Source: an uncultured Eubacterium sp. (GTDB lineage: Bacteria > Bacillota > Clostridia > Lachnospirales > Lachnospiraceae). Taken from it: a stretch of 44,287 bases of DNA. The notes beneath the pieces were generated by a model that was not told the origin of the DNA, did no database searches, and was given only the letters and a program-made list of their open reading frames with translations. The stretch is from assembly GCA_904502145.1 (NCBI GenBank), contig CAJGDH010000001.1, positions 1-44,287 of the forward strand. Direction: 5' to 3'. Position 1 is the stretch's first letter. Each line of letters begins with the position of its first letter. The translations under genes and the position numbers were made by a program. Below are positions 7,879 through 15,407 of the stretch, piece after piece.

Positions 7879-8619
7879 TTATCTGGCCAATGCGCCGGCC
7901 AGTGTTATGCTGTCTTCAAGATGGTCTGTGTTGGAGATGATCACCGCGTAGAGCGGAGCTTTTTCTTCCCCCTCATCTAGCTTCTGATCCTCATTGTAGG
8001 TTCTCCCGAATTCCGTATCGGTAAGATCGATGGAAAAATACCCTTCTATCCCCTGAGATTCATCCGTGGAACCGTCTTCATTCTGTTTGAGGTTGGCCGT
8101 GCTTTTTACCAGCTTTCCCTCTTTCATCAATGACGCGGTAAGTTTGTCCGGAAGAACGGTATCCAGAGGCATACAGGCATTGATGGCCAGGAGATAGGAA
8201 TACATATCAGGGCCGCAAACCGCCACGTCCATTCTTCTGGATGAAACCGTGGTCATCACCTCGATCTCCTGCACATAGTAGTAGGAATTATCGTAATCAA
8301 AAGGCTGGTCCTGGTTCACATCCACCTTACCCGGCTTTCCGTCTTTCTTCAGGGAATCGATAAAGGGATCGAACCAGTCGTCGCAGTAAAGATCATTGTT
8401 CAGGACAACACATACCCTCAGCCTGCAGGGCTTCTGACCTTCCCAGAGAAGGTGTGCAAAGGTCAGGATCACCATGAGAGAGAAGAGGGCAACGATGATC
8501 TTATAACGGTAATAATCCCAGACAAAACGCCAACGGTCTTTTCCTTTCAGCCGCCTGAAGGTACCGATATCCCTCTTTACCTCTTTTCTGAAGACCGACT
8601 CTTTTTTTTCTTTATTCAT
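7879..8619 (-). CDS. Membrane-anchored protein of unknown function, partner of the DUF624 gene
   Basis: 246 residues, not recognised. The first 40 residues are rich in Lys/Arg and face the cytoplasm by the positive-inside rule. One transmembrane segment follows at about 41-59 (IIVALFSLMVILTFAHLLW), leaving about 185 residues outside. The outer part starts with a beta strand (RLRVCVVLNN) and has DVAVCGPDMYSYLLAINACM, which recalls one lobe of an extracellular solute-binding protein, but no lipobox is present. An ATG also exists at 8634, but GAGGAAG lies after that codon and 6 bases before the ATG at 8619, so the shorter form is preferred. It overlaps the DUF624 gene by 8 bases, implying translational coupling. 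Function unknown; a role beside sugar uptake is a guess from context. Confidence 0.75.
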   Translation of the reverse strand: MNKEKKESVFRKEVKRDIGTFRRLKGKDRWRFVWDYYRYKIIVALFSLMVILTFAHLLWEGQKPCRLRVCVVLNNDLYCDDWFDPFIDSLKKDGKPGKVDVNQDQPFDYDNSYYYVQEIEVMTTVSSRRMDVAVCGPDMYSYLLAINACMPLDTVLPDKLTASLMKEGKLVKSTANLKQNEDGSTDESQGIEGYFSIDLTDTEFGRTYNEDQKLDEGEEKAPLYAVIISNTDHLEDSITLAGALAR

Positions 8620-9367
8620 CTGAATCTTCCTCATGCATCATTTTTTCCACTTCCTCCGGGTCATAGCCGTAAAATGCCGCCTCATCAAAGTCCGCATAGG
8701 TATTGTCCGTCGGGACACTGCCGTCGGGAGCACCCCCCTCATTTTCCTCTTCAAGATACCATGGCTTGGGCAGCCAGGGTTTGAAGATCCCGGCAAATAC
8801 CGTGGCACAGTACTGAGTGACCAGACCGAACATGATAAAGATCAGGCCGGGAAGGATCCTGCAGAGCCAGAGACCTGCACCGATCACGAAGAGCATCACC
8901 AGGGTATTGAAGATATTTTTGATGGACAGGGTGAATGCCCAGATGAAGATTTCTTTTGTCTTCCGTTCAAACTTTGCCAGTATGGGGAAGGTGTAAAGGG
9001 TAGTCATGGCCCAGAAAAGGAAGATGACTCCGAAGAAAAACAGGAAGAAAGTGAATACACCCTTGCCTGAAACTCTGCACATATAGATGTCCACAGCCAG
9101 AAAAATCCCGATCAGCGTGAGGATCACGCCGATGAGCATACCCTGCTTCAGGTTCTGCCTAAAAGACCGGAAAAAGTCTTTGTGAATCTCTGTCTGCTCG
9201 CCTCTTGCCCTCTGGATAAGTGCATAGTACGCGCCAGTGGTGGCAGGACCGATGGTCACTACGGGAATGCAGCAGATCAGCCATAAAGTGTTGAGCACAA
9301 AGAGGTCGAACACCGTATTCATCACCTGCCAGAGTGGATTCTGCGAATTAAAAAATCTCTCGAACAT
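8612..9367 (-). CDS. DUF624/YesL-family membrane protein
   Basis: 251 residues. The N-terminal half matches the YesL-like DUF624 family: FFNSQNPLWQVMNTVFDLFV, LWLICCIPVVTIGPATTGAYYAL, then an amphipathic FFRSFRQNLKQG, followed by several hydrophobic segments (GMLIGVILTLIGIFLAV, FTFFLFFFGVIFLFWAMTTL, FNTLVMLFVIGAGLWLC, GLIFIMFGLVTQYCATVFAG). About five membrane spans are expected, with an acidic cytoplasmic tail at the C-terminus (PEEVEKMMHEEDSDE). Members of this family are often found beside CUT1 sugar importers and glycosidases, and the same holds here; the biochemical role is not established. It is the first gene of a two-gene minus-strand unit. Confidence 0.88.
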   Translation of the reverse strand: MFERFFNSQNPLWQVMNTVFDLFVLNTLWLICCIPVVTIGPATTGAYYALIQRARGEQTEIHKDFFRSFRQNLKQGMLIGVILTLIGIFLAVDIYMCRVSGKGVFTFFLFFFGVIFLFWAMTTLYTFPILAKFERKTKEIFIWAFTLSIKNIFNTLVMLFVIGAGLWLCRILPGLIFIMFGLVTQYCATVFAGIFKPWLPKPWYLEEENEGGAPDGSVPTDNTYADFDEAAFYGYDPEEVEKMMHEEDSDE

Positions 9368-9420
9368 AAAACCTGTTCATCCTTTCCGTCTGATATCCGG
9401 GTCATTTGATCATCAACGCT

Positions 9421-9450
9421 ATACTATCATAAACACGATGGCGTATTCAA
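9421..9450 (-). promoter_or_regulatory. Promoter for the DUF624 unit
   Basis: On the minus strand, TTGAAT (9445-9450) and TAGTAT (9421-9426) are 18 bases apart, about 55 bases before the DUF624 start. Consensus match only. Confidence 0.5.
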
Positions 9451-9543
9451 GAAGATTCCTCATGGGAATATGGAAAAAACAGAAATAATATACAAAAAAA
9501 AATAAAATTTATTGGTTATTTATCCAAAAAAGGAAAATGATAT

Positions 9544-9557
9544 GTCAAACGATTGAC
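9544..9557. promoter_or_regulatory. LacI-type operator candidate over the importer -35
   Basis: GTCAAACGATTGAC is palindromic at 12 of 14 positions with a central CG, the layout typical of LacI/GalR-family operators. Its right half overlaps the -35 hexamer at 9553-9558, so a bound protein would block RNA polymerase. The catabolite-response consensus does not fit well because of an extra base. Binding by the LacI protein at 6849-7826 is inferred. Confidence 0.5.
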
Positions 9558-9581
9558 TCACGATTTTCATTTTGTTAAAAT
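9553..9581 (+). promoter_or_regulatory. Promoter for the sugar importer operon
   Basis: TTGACT (9553-9558), a 17-base spacer and TAAAAT (9576-9581) preceded by TGT (extended -10) make one of the best promoters in the window. The predicted leader before the lipoprotein start is about 130 bases. Confidence 0.8.
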
Positions 9582-9718
9582 CAGATTGTAATAATGCTCT
9601 CTGTGTGACCTTTGCGGTCGGTACGATTTATTCCGCCGGTTACACCCGGGGTATGTTTGGTCCCTGGCAGCCTGATCAACTGCCGTCGGATCATGTTTTT
9701 ATGAGGAGGACAATAAAA

Positions 9719-11005
9719 ATGAAAAAGAAAATTTTAGCACTTGCTCTTGCTATGATCATGGTTGCTTCCCTCGCAGCATGCGGAAGCAGCGGTGGTTCCG
9801 GAGATTCCACCGGAAGCGGTGAAGATGTTACCATCACGATCTTTAACTCCAAGAGTGAGATCCAGGATCAGTTCATTGAACTTGCAGATGAATATACCGA
9901 GACCCATCCCGGCGTGACCATCGAAGTTTACTATTCCAGCGATACTGTATCCGCACATCTTGCAACCAAGTATGCTTCCAACGATCCTTATACCATCTCC
10001 ATGGTAGATGCAAAGGACATCTATTCTCTTGGTGAAGAGCATGCGCTTGACCTCTCCGATCAGGATTGGGTCGCCAACACAGACTACGCCATCTCAGTTG
10101 GTGATAAAGTTTATGGTTTCCCGTTCTGTGTCGAAGCTCGTGGTGTTATGTATAATGCTGATGCCATCAAGGCTATCACCGGCGAGGATTTCGATCCTGC
10201 ATCATGTGCAACCAAGGAAGACTTCCAGGCTCTTCTTGACAAACTTGTAGCCGGCGGTATGGCTGCTCCTGTAGGAATCATGAAAGAAGACTGGTCATTA
10301 GCTGCTCATTATTTCCAGGAAATCTATGAAGAGCAGGATGATCCGGAAGCTTTTGTTCAGTCCTTATATGCAGGCAAAGCTGACCTTGCCAACAACTTAA
10401 GATTCAACTCCATGATGGATACTTTTGACATCCTTATGAAATACAACTATGCGGCAGCTACACCGGTTGCAGCAGAGCGTGAAGTTTCCGAACAGAAACT
10501 TGCTGAAGGCGAGATCGCTTTCATGTTCGGCGGAAACTGGGATTGGTCCCTCATCAAGGATTTTGCTGAAGATGCTAATATGGGTATGATGCCTGTTCCG
10601 CAGAGCACAGACGATGACTACAACACCAAGTTAGTCGGTGGCGGTTCCAAGTATTTCTTCATCGATTCTTCCGACAATACTTCCGAAGCTCAGGTTACAG
10701 CAGCTAAGGATTTCCTTAACTGGCTCGTATTTGATGCTGACGGCAATGCATTCCTGACCGAGAGATGCGCAGTTGTTCCTGCTTACAACAACATCAACGC
10801 TGACGCACTCGATCCGTTATCCATCTCCGTTAAGCAGTATGCTGACGAAGGCAAATTAGTTGACAACTACAACTATGACCCGGATGATCATTACTCCATC
10901 GTTGGTGCTGCTATGCAGGAATATCTTGCCGGCAAGTCTGACCGTGCAAAACTTGCTGCCGATGTTGAAAAATACTGGAGCAGTGTAACACCTGTAGAGC
11001 ACTGA
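9719..11005 (+). CDS. Sugar ABC transporter substrate-binding lipoprotein
   Basis: 428 residues. A lipoprotein signal (MKKKILALALAMIMVASLAA) ends in a lipobox with the lipidated Cys at 21, followed by a Gly/Ser-rich linker. The rest is an extracellular solute-binding protein of family 1 (VTITIFNSKSEIQDQF, YADEGKLVDNYN, GEIAFMFGGNWDW, FLNWLVFDADGNAFLTERCA). It captures a sugar outside the membrane and delivers it to the two permeases that follow. The frame is open 49 codons upstream, but GAGGAGG lies 8 bases before the ATG at 9719 and only this start yields a signal peptide. The sugar cannot be read from sequence; the GH36 and GH32 genes suggest galactosyl- or fructosyl-oligosaccharides. Confidence 0.96.
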   Translation: MKKKILALALAMIMVASLAACGSSGGSGDSTGSGEDVTITIFNSKSEIQDQFIELADEYTETHPGVTIEVYYSSDTVSAHLATKYASNDPYTISMVDAKDIYSLGEEHALDLSDQDWVANTDYAISVGDKVYGFPFCVEARGVMYNADAIKAITGEDFDPASCATKEDFQALLDKLVAGGMAAPVGIMKEDWSLAAHYFQEIYEEQDDPEAFVQSLYAGKADLANNLRFNSMMDTFDILMKYNYAAATPVAAEREVSEQKLAEGEIAFMFGGNWDWSLIKDFAEDANMGMMPVPQSTDDDYNTKLVGGGSKYFFIDSSDNTSEAQVTAAKDFLNWLVFDADGNAFLTERCAVVPAYNNINADALDPLSISVKQYADEGKLVDNYNYDPDDHYSIVGAAMQEYLAGKSDRAKLAADVEKYWSSVTPVEH

Positions 11006-11100
11006 TCGAACCACACCCCGCACGTAAAGTACGTGCACAGATTCCCCTTCGGCAGACACCTGATCAACGGAAGCCGGGGATTGTAAACCCAATATGAACA

Positions 11101-11130
11101 GGCAGCAGAGAGTTTCCCCTCTCTGTTGCC
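11101..11130 (+). promoter_or_regulatory. Intra-operon hairpin between lipoprotein and permease genes
   Basis: GGCAGCAGAGAG (11101-11112) pairs with CTCTCTGTTGCC (11119-11130), 12 bp with one wobble and a 6-base loop. A second small hairpin (GCACGTA/TACGTGC) lies near 11027. There is no proper T run, so partial termination or mRNA 3' protection of the lipoprotein message is more likely than full termination. This is the usual way binding protein is made in excess over permease, and is inferred here. Confidence 0.6.
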
Positions 11131-11161
11131 GATTCTTACTTTTATTAAGTAGGGGGAAAAT

Positions 11162-12043
11162 ATGAATACGAACACCATGTCTTATAAGACAAAACAGTTT
11201 TTAATGTTTGCCGGTGTCACAACATTTGTTTTTGCGGCCGTAGTAATCGTTCCCTTTATCTACGGTCTGTACCTGACCTTTACCAGTTGGGACGGTGTTG
11301 CGAAGAGCAAACCTTTCGTAGGTTTTGCCAACTACGCATCAACCTTTGCAGACAGCGCTTTCTGGACCGCACTCGGAAGGACCCTGATCTATTCCGCGAT
11401 CGCCGTTATTCTCGTTAACGTGGTCGCTTTCATCCTGGCCTTCCTGGTAACCAGCGGCGTTAAAGGCCAGAACTTCTTCCGTGCAGGTTTCTTCGTACCG
11501 AACCTGATCGGTGGTATCGTTCTTGGTTATATCTGGAAATTCGTTTTCAACCGTGCTCTGGTTTCTCTGGGTACTGCAATTAATTCCGGTGCATTATCTA
11601 CCTCACTTCTGGCTACTACCGGAGGAGCGATGTTCTGTTTGATCGTCGTGTCCGTATGGCAGTATGCCGGCTACATGATGCTGATCTATGTTGCAGGTTT
11701 CATGAGCGTTTCCAATGACGTTATCGAAGCTGCCAAGATCGACGGATGTACCAATATGCAGACCATCACACATATCTCGGTACCCCTTATGGTATCCTCA
11801 TTTGTGCAGTGTCTGTTCCTGACAATTACAAGATGTTTCATGGTCTACGATGTCAACCTTTCCTTGACAAACGGTGAACCCTACAACAGTTCCGTGCTGG
11901 CTGCCATGCATGTGTACAACACAGCCTTCACATACAAGAACTATGGTACAGGTCAGGCTGAGGCTCTGATCCTCTTCATCGTCTGCGCGGTTATCGGCGT
12001 AGCCCAGGTATACATTGGAAAGAAAGCGGAGGTATCAGCTTAA
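11162..12043 (+). CDS. Sugar ABC transporter permease, MalF/UgpA type
   Basis: 293 residues with six expected membrane spans (FLMFAGVTTFVFAAVVIVPF at the start, then AVILVNVVAFILAFLV and GGIVLGYIWKFVF). The EAA loop that docks on the ATPase is EAAKIDGCTNMQTITHISVP. This is one half of the membrane channel of a CUT1 carbohydrate importer. AGGGGG precedes the start. Its TAA shares one base with the ATG of the next permease (TAATG), which indicates coupled translation. No ATPase gene follows; the UgpC/MsmK-type protein at 1824-2927 is the nearest candidate. Confidence 0.96.
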   Translation: MNTNTMSYKTKQFLMFAGVTTFVFAAVVIVPFIYGLYLTFTSWDGVAKSKPFVGFANYASTFADSAFWTALGRTLIYSAIAVILVNVVAFILAFLVTSGVKGQNFFRAGFFVPNLIGGIVLGYIWKFVFNRALVSLGTAINSGALSTSLLATTGGAMFCLIVVSVWQYAGYMMLIYVAGFMSVSNDVIEAAKIDGCTNMQTITHISVPLMVSSFVQCLFLTITRCFMVYDVNLSLTNGEPYNSSVLAAMHVYNTAFTYKNYGTGQAEALILFIVCAVIGVAQVYIGKKAEVSA

Positions 12044-12903
12044 TGGAAACTTTAAATGAGAAAGCTGCTCGCAATGCGAAGATCGCAGCTGTATTAAAGA
12101 TTATCCTTCTTGTGGTATTATTCGTTCTTTTCATCTTTCCATTCGTTCTTGTAATCATCAACGTATTTAAGGTAAAAGCGGATATTACCTCAGATCCACT
12201 TGCCCTGATCGGCTCCCGTGGATTTACCCTGCAGAACTTCCCCAACGCCATGAAAAAGATGAATTTCTGGCGTGTATTCGGAAACTCTGCAATTATCACC
12301 ATCACCTCCACAATCATCACCATCCTTCTTGCTGCGATGGCTGCATACGTTATCGTCCGTAACAACTGGAAGGCATGTGGGGCATTGTTCGGACTGATGG
12401 TAGCTTCTATGGTTATTCCTTTCCAGGTATTGATGATTCCTCTTGTATCACTTTACGGTGGTATCCTGAATCTCTTAAGCCATAGAGCGACGCTGATCTT
12501 TATGCATGTCGGGTTCTCGCTATCGATGGCGACCTTCATGTTCCACGGTGCGATCAACACCAATGTTCCGATCGCCCTGGAGGAGGCTGCCAAGATTGAC
12601 GGATGTACCCGTTGGCAGACATTCTGGAAGATCGTCTTCCCGCTGATCAAGCCCACGATCGCAACAGTGGCAATCATTGATGCGATGGCTTTCTGGAACG
12701 ACTACCTGCTTCCGTCCCTTGTCCTTGCAAAGAAAGATCTTTATACGATTCCGATCGCTACCCAGGTATTCTACGGAACCTATTCCACAGATATCGGTCT
12801 TGTAATGGCCGCCCTGCTGCTGGCAATGCTTCCTATCCTTATCCTGTATCTCTTCCTTCAGAGATTCATCGTGGAAGGTGTTACCTCCGGTGCGGTTAAA
12901 TAA
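12043..12903 (+). CDS. Sugar ABC transporter permease, MalG/UgpE type
   Basis: 286 residues, second half of the importer channel. Seen: a first membrane span (IILLVVLFVLFIFPFVLVII), FGNSAIITITSTIITILLAA, ASMVIPFQVLMIPL, the EAA loop EEAAKIDGCTRWQTFWKIVF followed by PLIKP, and a final span before the C-terminal LQRFIVEGVTSGAVK, a typical MalG-family ending. It overlaps the upstream permease by one base. A strong terminator follows within 15 bases, so the operon ends here. Confidence 0.96.
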   Translation: METLNEKAARNAKIAAVLKIILLVVLFVLFIFPFVLVIINVFKVKADITSDPLALIGSRGFTLQNFPNAMKKMNFWRVFGNSAIITITSTIITILLAAMAAYVIVRNNWKACGALFGLMVASMVIPFQVLMIPLVSLYGGILNLLSHRATLIFMHVGFSLSMATFMFHGAINTNVPIALEEAAKIDGCTRWQTFWKIVFPLIKPTIATVAIIDAMAFWNDYLLPSLVLAKKDLYTIPIATQVFYGTYSTDIGLVMAALLLAMLPILILYLFLQRFIVEGVTSGAVK

Positions 12904-12916
12904 TCGAACCCTAATA

Positions 12917-12948
12917 AGAGCTGTACATTCGTACAGCTCTTTCTTTTT
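12917..12948 (+). terminator. Rho-independent terminator of the importer operon
   Basis: A perfect 10-bp stem AGAGCTGTAC/GTACAGCTCT (12917-12926, 12931-12940) around an ATTC loop is followed by TTCTTTTT. Confidence 0.95.
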
Positions 12949-13030
12949 GCGCGCAGCAATGAGCCATGCGCTGACGCAGTTCCCGAACTTGTCGGCATGG
13001 AATTTTATCATTCCTATCCCGCCAATAAAA

Positions 13031-13039
13031 TGATATAAT
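13031..13039 (+). promoter_or_regulatory. Extended -10 promoter for the alpha-galactosidase gene
   Basis: TGA directly before TATAAT (13034-13039) makes an extended -10. The -35 position (TTCCTA) matches poorly. It lies 36 bases before the start codon, downstream of the importer terminator, so the gene probably has its own transcript. Confidence 0.5.
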
Positions 13040-13074
13040 AATATCTGATATCTCATCAGAAAGGATAACCGGAT

Positions 13075-15255
13075 ATGAGCATACATTATCAGGAAGAAGA
13101 AAGATTATTTACTTTACATACGGATAACAGCACCTATCAGATGCAGGTGGATAAATACGGCTACCTGCTGCATCTGTATTACGGAAGACGGACAGAAGGA
13201 TGCATGGACTACCTTTTATTCTACTCCGACCGGGGTTTTTCCGGTAATCCCTATATCGCAGGGCGGGATAAAACCTATTCCCTGGACACCCTGCCGCAGG
13301 AGTATCCTGTCATGGGAACGGGGGACTTCCGAAACCCTGCCCTGATCCTTTGTAACGGCGACGGGAGTTTCTCCTGCTGCCTTCTCTATGAAAGCCACAG
13401 GATCATGAAAGGAAAATATGGTCTTGAAGGACTTCCGGCTGTCTATGCTGAAAAAGAGGAGGCAGAAAGCCTGGAGATCACCATGGCAGATCCGGTCTCG
13501 GGAGTGAAGGTCGATCTCCTCTATGGTGTCCTCCCGCATTGTGACATTATCACAAGGACCGTCAGGATAAGGAACGAAGGAGAAGACAGGGTAACCCTGG
13601 AAAATGTACAGACCGCATGCCTTGATTTTGTATCCGGCGATTACGATCTTATCTCCTTTAACGGGCGCCATGCCATGGAACGGAACTTCCAGAGAACCCC
13701 TGTTGAGCATGCCTGTCAGACCATAGGCAGCAGGAGAGGAATGTCCAGCCATCAGTATAATCCCATGATCATCCTGGCAGATCATGAATGTAACGAAGAT
13801 CATGGTGCCTGTTATTCCATGTCCTTTGTCTACAGCGGAGGCTTCAAAGCACAGGTGGAGAAAGACCAGACAGGCGGTACCAGGGCATTGATGGGTCTCA
13901 TGGATGATCTCTTTTCCTATCCGCTTGATAAAGGGGAAACCTTCCAGTCCCCCGAAGTGATCCTGACTTACAGTGGTCATGGACTGGCCGGATTGTCCCA
14001 CAATCTCCATACCTGTATCAGGGAACATGTCTGCAGGGGCAGATATCGTGACGGGGGAAGACCTATTCTTCTCAACAGCTGGGAGGGATGTTATTTCGAT
14101 TTTACCGGTGAGGATATCTACCGTCTCGCAGTGGAAGCAAAGAATCTGGGCATAGACATGATCGTTATGGATGACGGCTGGTTCGGAAAACGTGATGATG
14201 ATATATCCGGACTGGGTGACTGGGTCGTCAATGAGGATAAACTCGGGGAATCCCTGGGTCACCTGGTAAACAGGATAACCGATCTGGGCATGAAATTCGG
14301 CATATGGTTCGAACCGGAATGTATCAGTGAGGACAGCGACCTCTACCGGGCTCATCCTGACTGGGCACTGAAGATCCCCGGCCGGGATCCCGTTCGGGCA
14401 AGGTATCAGCTGGTCCTGGATTTCTCCAGGAAAGAGGTGGTGGACCATATCTTCAACGCAGTCTGCAGCATCCTGGATCAGGCAGATATCTCCTATGTGA
14501 AATGGGACTTCAACCGGAGTATAACCGATATATTCTCCCGGGATACTTCTGTTCAGGGGAAAGTCCTCTATGATTATGTTCTCGGCCTCTATGATTTTCT
14601 GGAAAGGCTTGTGGAAAGATATCCTGATCTGCTTCTGGAAGGCTGCAGCGGCGGCGGCGGAAGATTTGATGCCGGTATGCTGTATTATGCTCCCCAGATC
14701 TGGTGCAGTGACAATACGGATGCCATCGACCGTCTGAGGATACAGTACGGAACCTCCTTCGGCTATCCGGTCTCTACAATGGGTTCGCATGTTTCTGCCG
14801 TGCCCAATCATCAGACCGGCAGGATAACTCCGCTGAAGACCAGAGGGATCGTGGCTATGTCCGGAACCTTCGGCTATGAACTGGACCCTGCACATATGAG
14901 TCAGGAGGAAAAGGATGAGGTTGTCCTCCAGGTAGAAGAGTACCGCCGTTTCCGTGATCTCATCAGCCAGGGCCTCTATTACAGACTGACCAATCCCTTT
15001 ACAGAGGAGACAGCTGCCTGGATGTTTGTATCTGAAGACGGGTCAGAAGCTCTGGTTTCCGCAGTTATGCAGCAGGTCCACGGGGCTTCACTCTGTACCT
15101 ACATCCGGCTTAAAGGTTTGAAGGCAGGAGAATCCTATATAGAAGAGAAGAGCGGCCGCATCTATCCTGCAGACGCCCTGATGGAGGCAGGTTATCCTCT
15201 GCCGGTGGAACCGGGTGCTTACAATGCATATCAGATCTTCCTGAAAAAAATCTGA
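13075..15255 (+). CDS. Alpha-galactosidase, glycoside hydrolase family 36
   Basis: 726 residues, the full length of bacterial GH36 enzymes that remove alpha-1,6-galactose from melibiose, raffinose and stachyose. An N-terminal beta-supersandwich is followed by the TIM barrel with NSWEGCYFDF, MDDGWFGKRDDD, GIWFEPECIS, the nucleophile D478 in SYVKWDFNRS, the LEGCSGGGGRFD loop, and acid/base D546 in IWCSDNTDAIDR. The C-terminal beta domain ends in AYQIFLKKI. There is no signal peptide, so it acts on imported sugar. AAAGGA lies 9 bases before the ATG. It is placed directly after the sugar importer; with the GH32 enzyme it could dismantle raffinose-family sugars completely, which is an inference. 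Confidence 0.97.
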   Translation: MSIHYQEEERLFTLHTDNSTYQMQVDKYGYLLHLYYGRRTEGCMDYLLFYSDRGFSGNPYIAGRDKTYSLDTLPQEYPVMGTGDFRNPALILCNGDGSFSCCLLYESHRIMKGKYGLEGLPAVYAEKEEAESLEITMADPVSGVKVDLLYGVLPHCDIITRTVRIRNEGEDRVTLENVQTACLDFVSGDYDLISFNGRHAMERNFQRTPVEHACQTIGSRRGMSSHQYNPMIILADHECNEDHGACYSMSFVYSGGFKAQVEKDQTGGTRALMGLMDDLFSYPLDKGETFQSPEVILTYSGHGLAGLSHNLHTCIREHVCRGRYRDGGRPILLNSWEGCYFDFTGEDIYRLAVEAKNLGIDMIVMDDGWFGKRDDDISGLGDWVVNEDKLGESLGHLVNRITDLGMKFGIWFEPECISEDSDLYRAHPDWALKIPGRDPVRARYQLVLDFSRKEVVDHIFNAVCSILDQADISYVKWDFNRSITDIFSRDTSVQGKVLYDYVLGLYDFLERLVERYPDLLLEGCSGGGGRFDAGMLYYAPQIWCSDNTDAIDRLRIQYGTSFGYPVSTMGSHVSAVPNHQTGRITPLKTRGIVAMSGTFGYELDPAHMSQEEKDEVVLQVEEYRRFRDLISQGLYYRLTNPFTEETAAWMFVSEDGSEALVSAVMQQVHGASLCTYIRLKGLKAGESYIEEKSGRIYPADALMEAGYPLPVEPGAYNAYQIFLKKI

Positions 15256-15288
15256 TGACCCGTTTATAAAATAAGACAGGTAAAATAA

Positions 15289-15362
15289 AGGCGGATATCT
15301 GCCAGTTTTCCGGATCAGATCATAAAAGATCTGGCTGTCGGGGACCTGACGGATATCCGCCT
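15289..15362. terminator. Structured bidirectional terminator between alpha-galactosidase and metG
   Basis: AGGCGGATATC (15289-15299) and GATATCCGCCT (15352-15362) form an 11-bp outer stem. Inside lies a second hairpin CAGATC/GATCTG (15316-15321, 15328-15333). A/T-rich sequence flanks both sides, so it can act on the two convergent genes. It is longer and more branched than a usual terminator. Confidence 0.65.
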
Positions 15363-15407
15363 CATTTATTTAATGTTATTGTTTTCGATCAGCGCTGTCT
15401 GAAGATC

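Larger units (their letters stand above)
9368..9718. other. Divergent intergenic region between the DUF624 unit and the importer operon
   Basis: These 351 bases hold no convincing gene. They contain the minus-strand promoter at 9421-9450, an A/T-rich stretch (about 9480-9515) that could act as an upstream element, the palindrome at 9544-9557, the importer promoter at 9553-9581 and a leader of roughly 130 bases with a small GACC/GGTC hairpin near 9608-9620. An open frame starting at 9572 merely extends the lipoprotein gene upstream and is not used. Confidence 0.75.

Noticed and set aside
9541..9560. Catabolite-response (cre) element
   Set aside because: The palindrome has an extra base relative to the cre consensus; a LacI-family operator for a local regulator fits better.
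9572..9718. 49-codon N-terminal extension of the sugar-binding lipoprotein
   Set aside because: It would begin inside the promoter -10 region and bury the signal peptide.
13216..14895. 559-codon open frame antisense to the alpha-galactosidase
   Set aside because: A shadow of a well-supported GH36 gene; no recognisable protein features.
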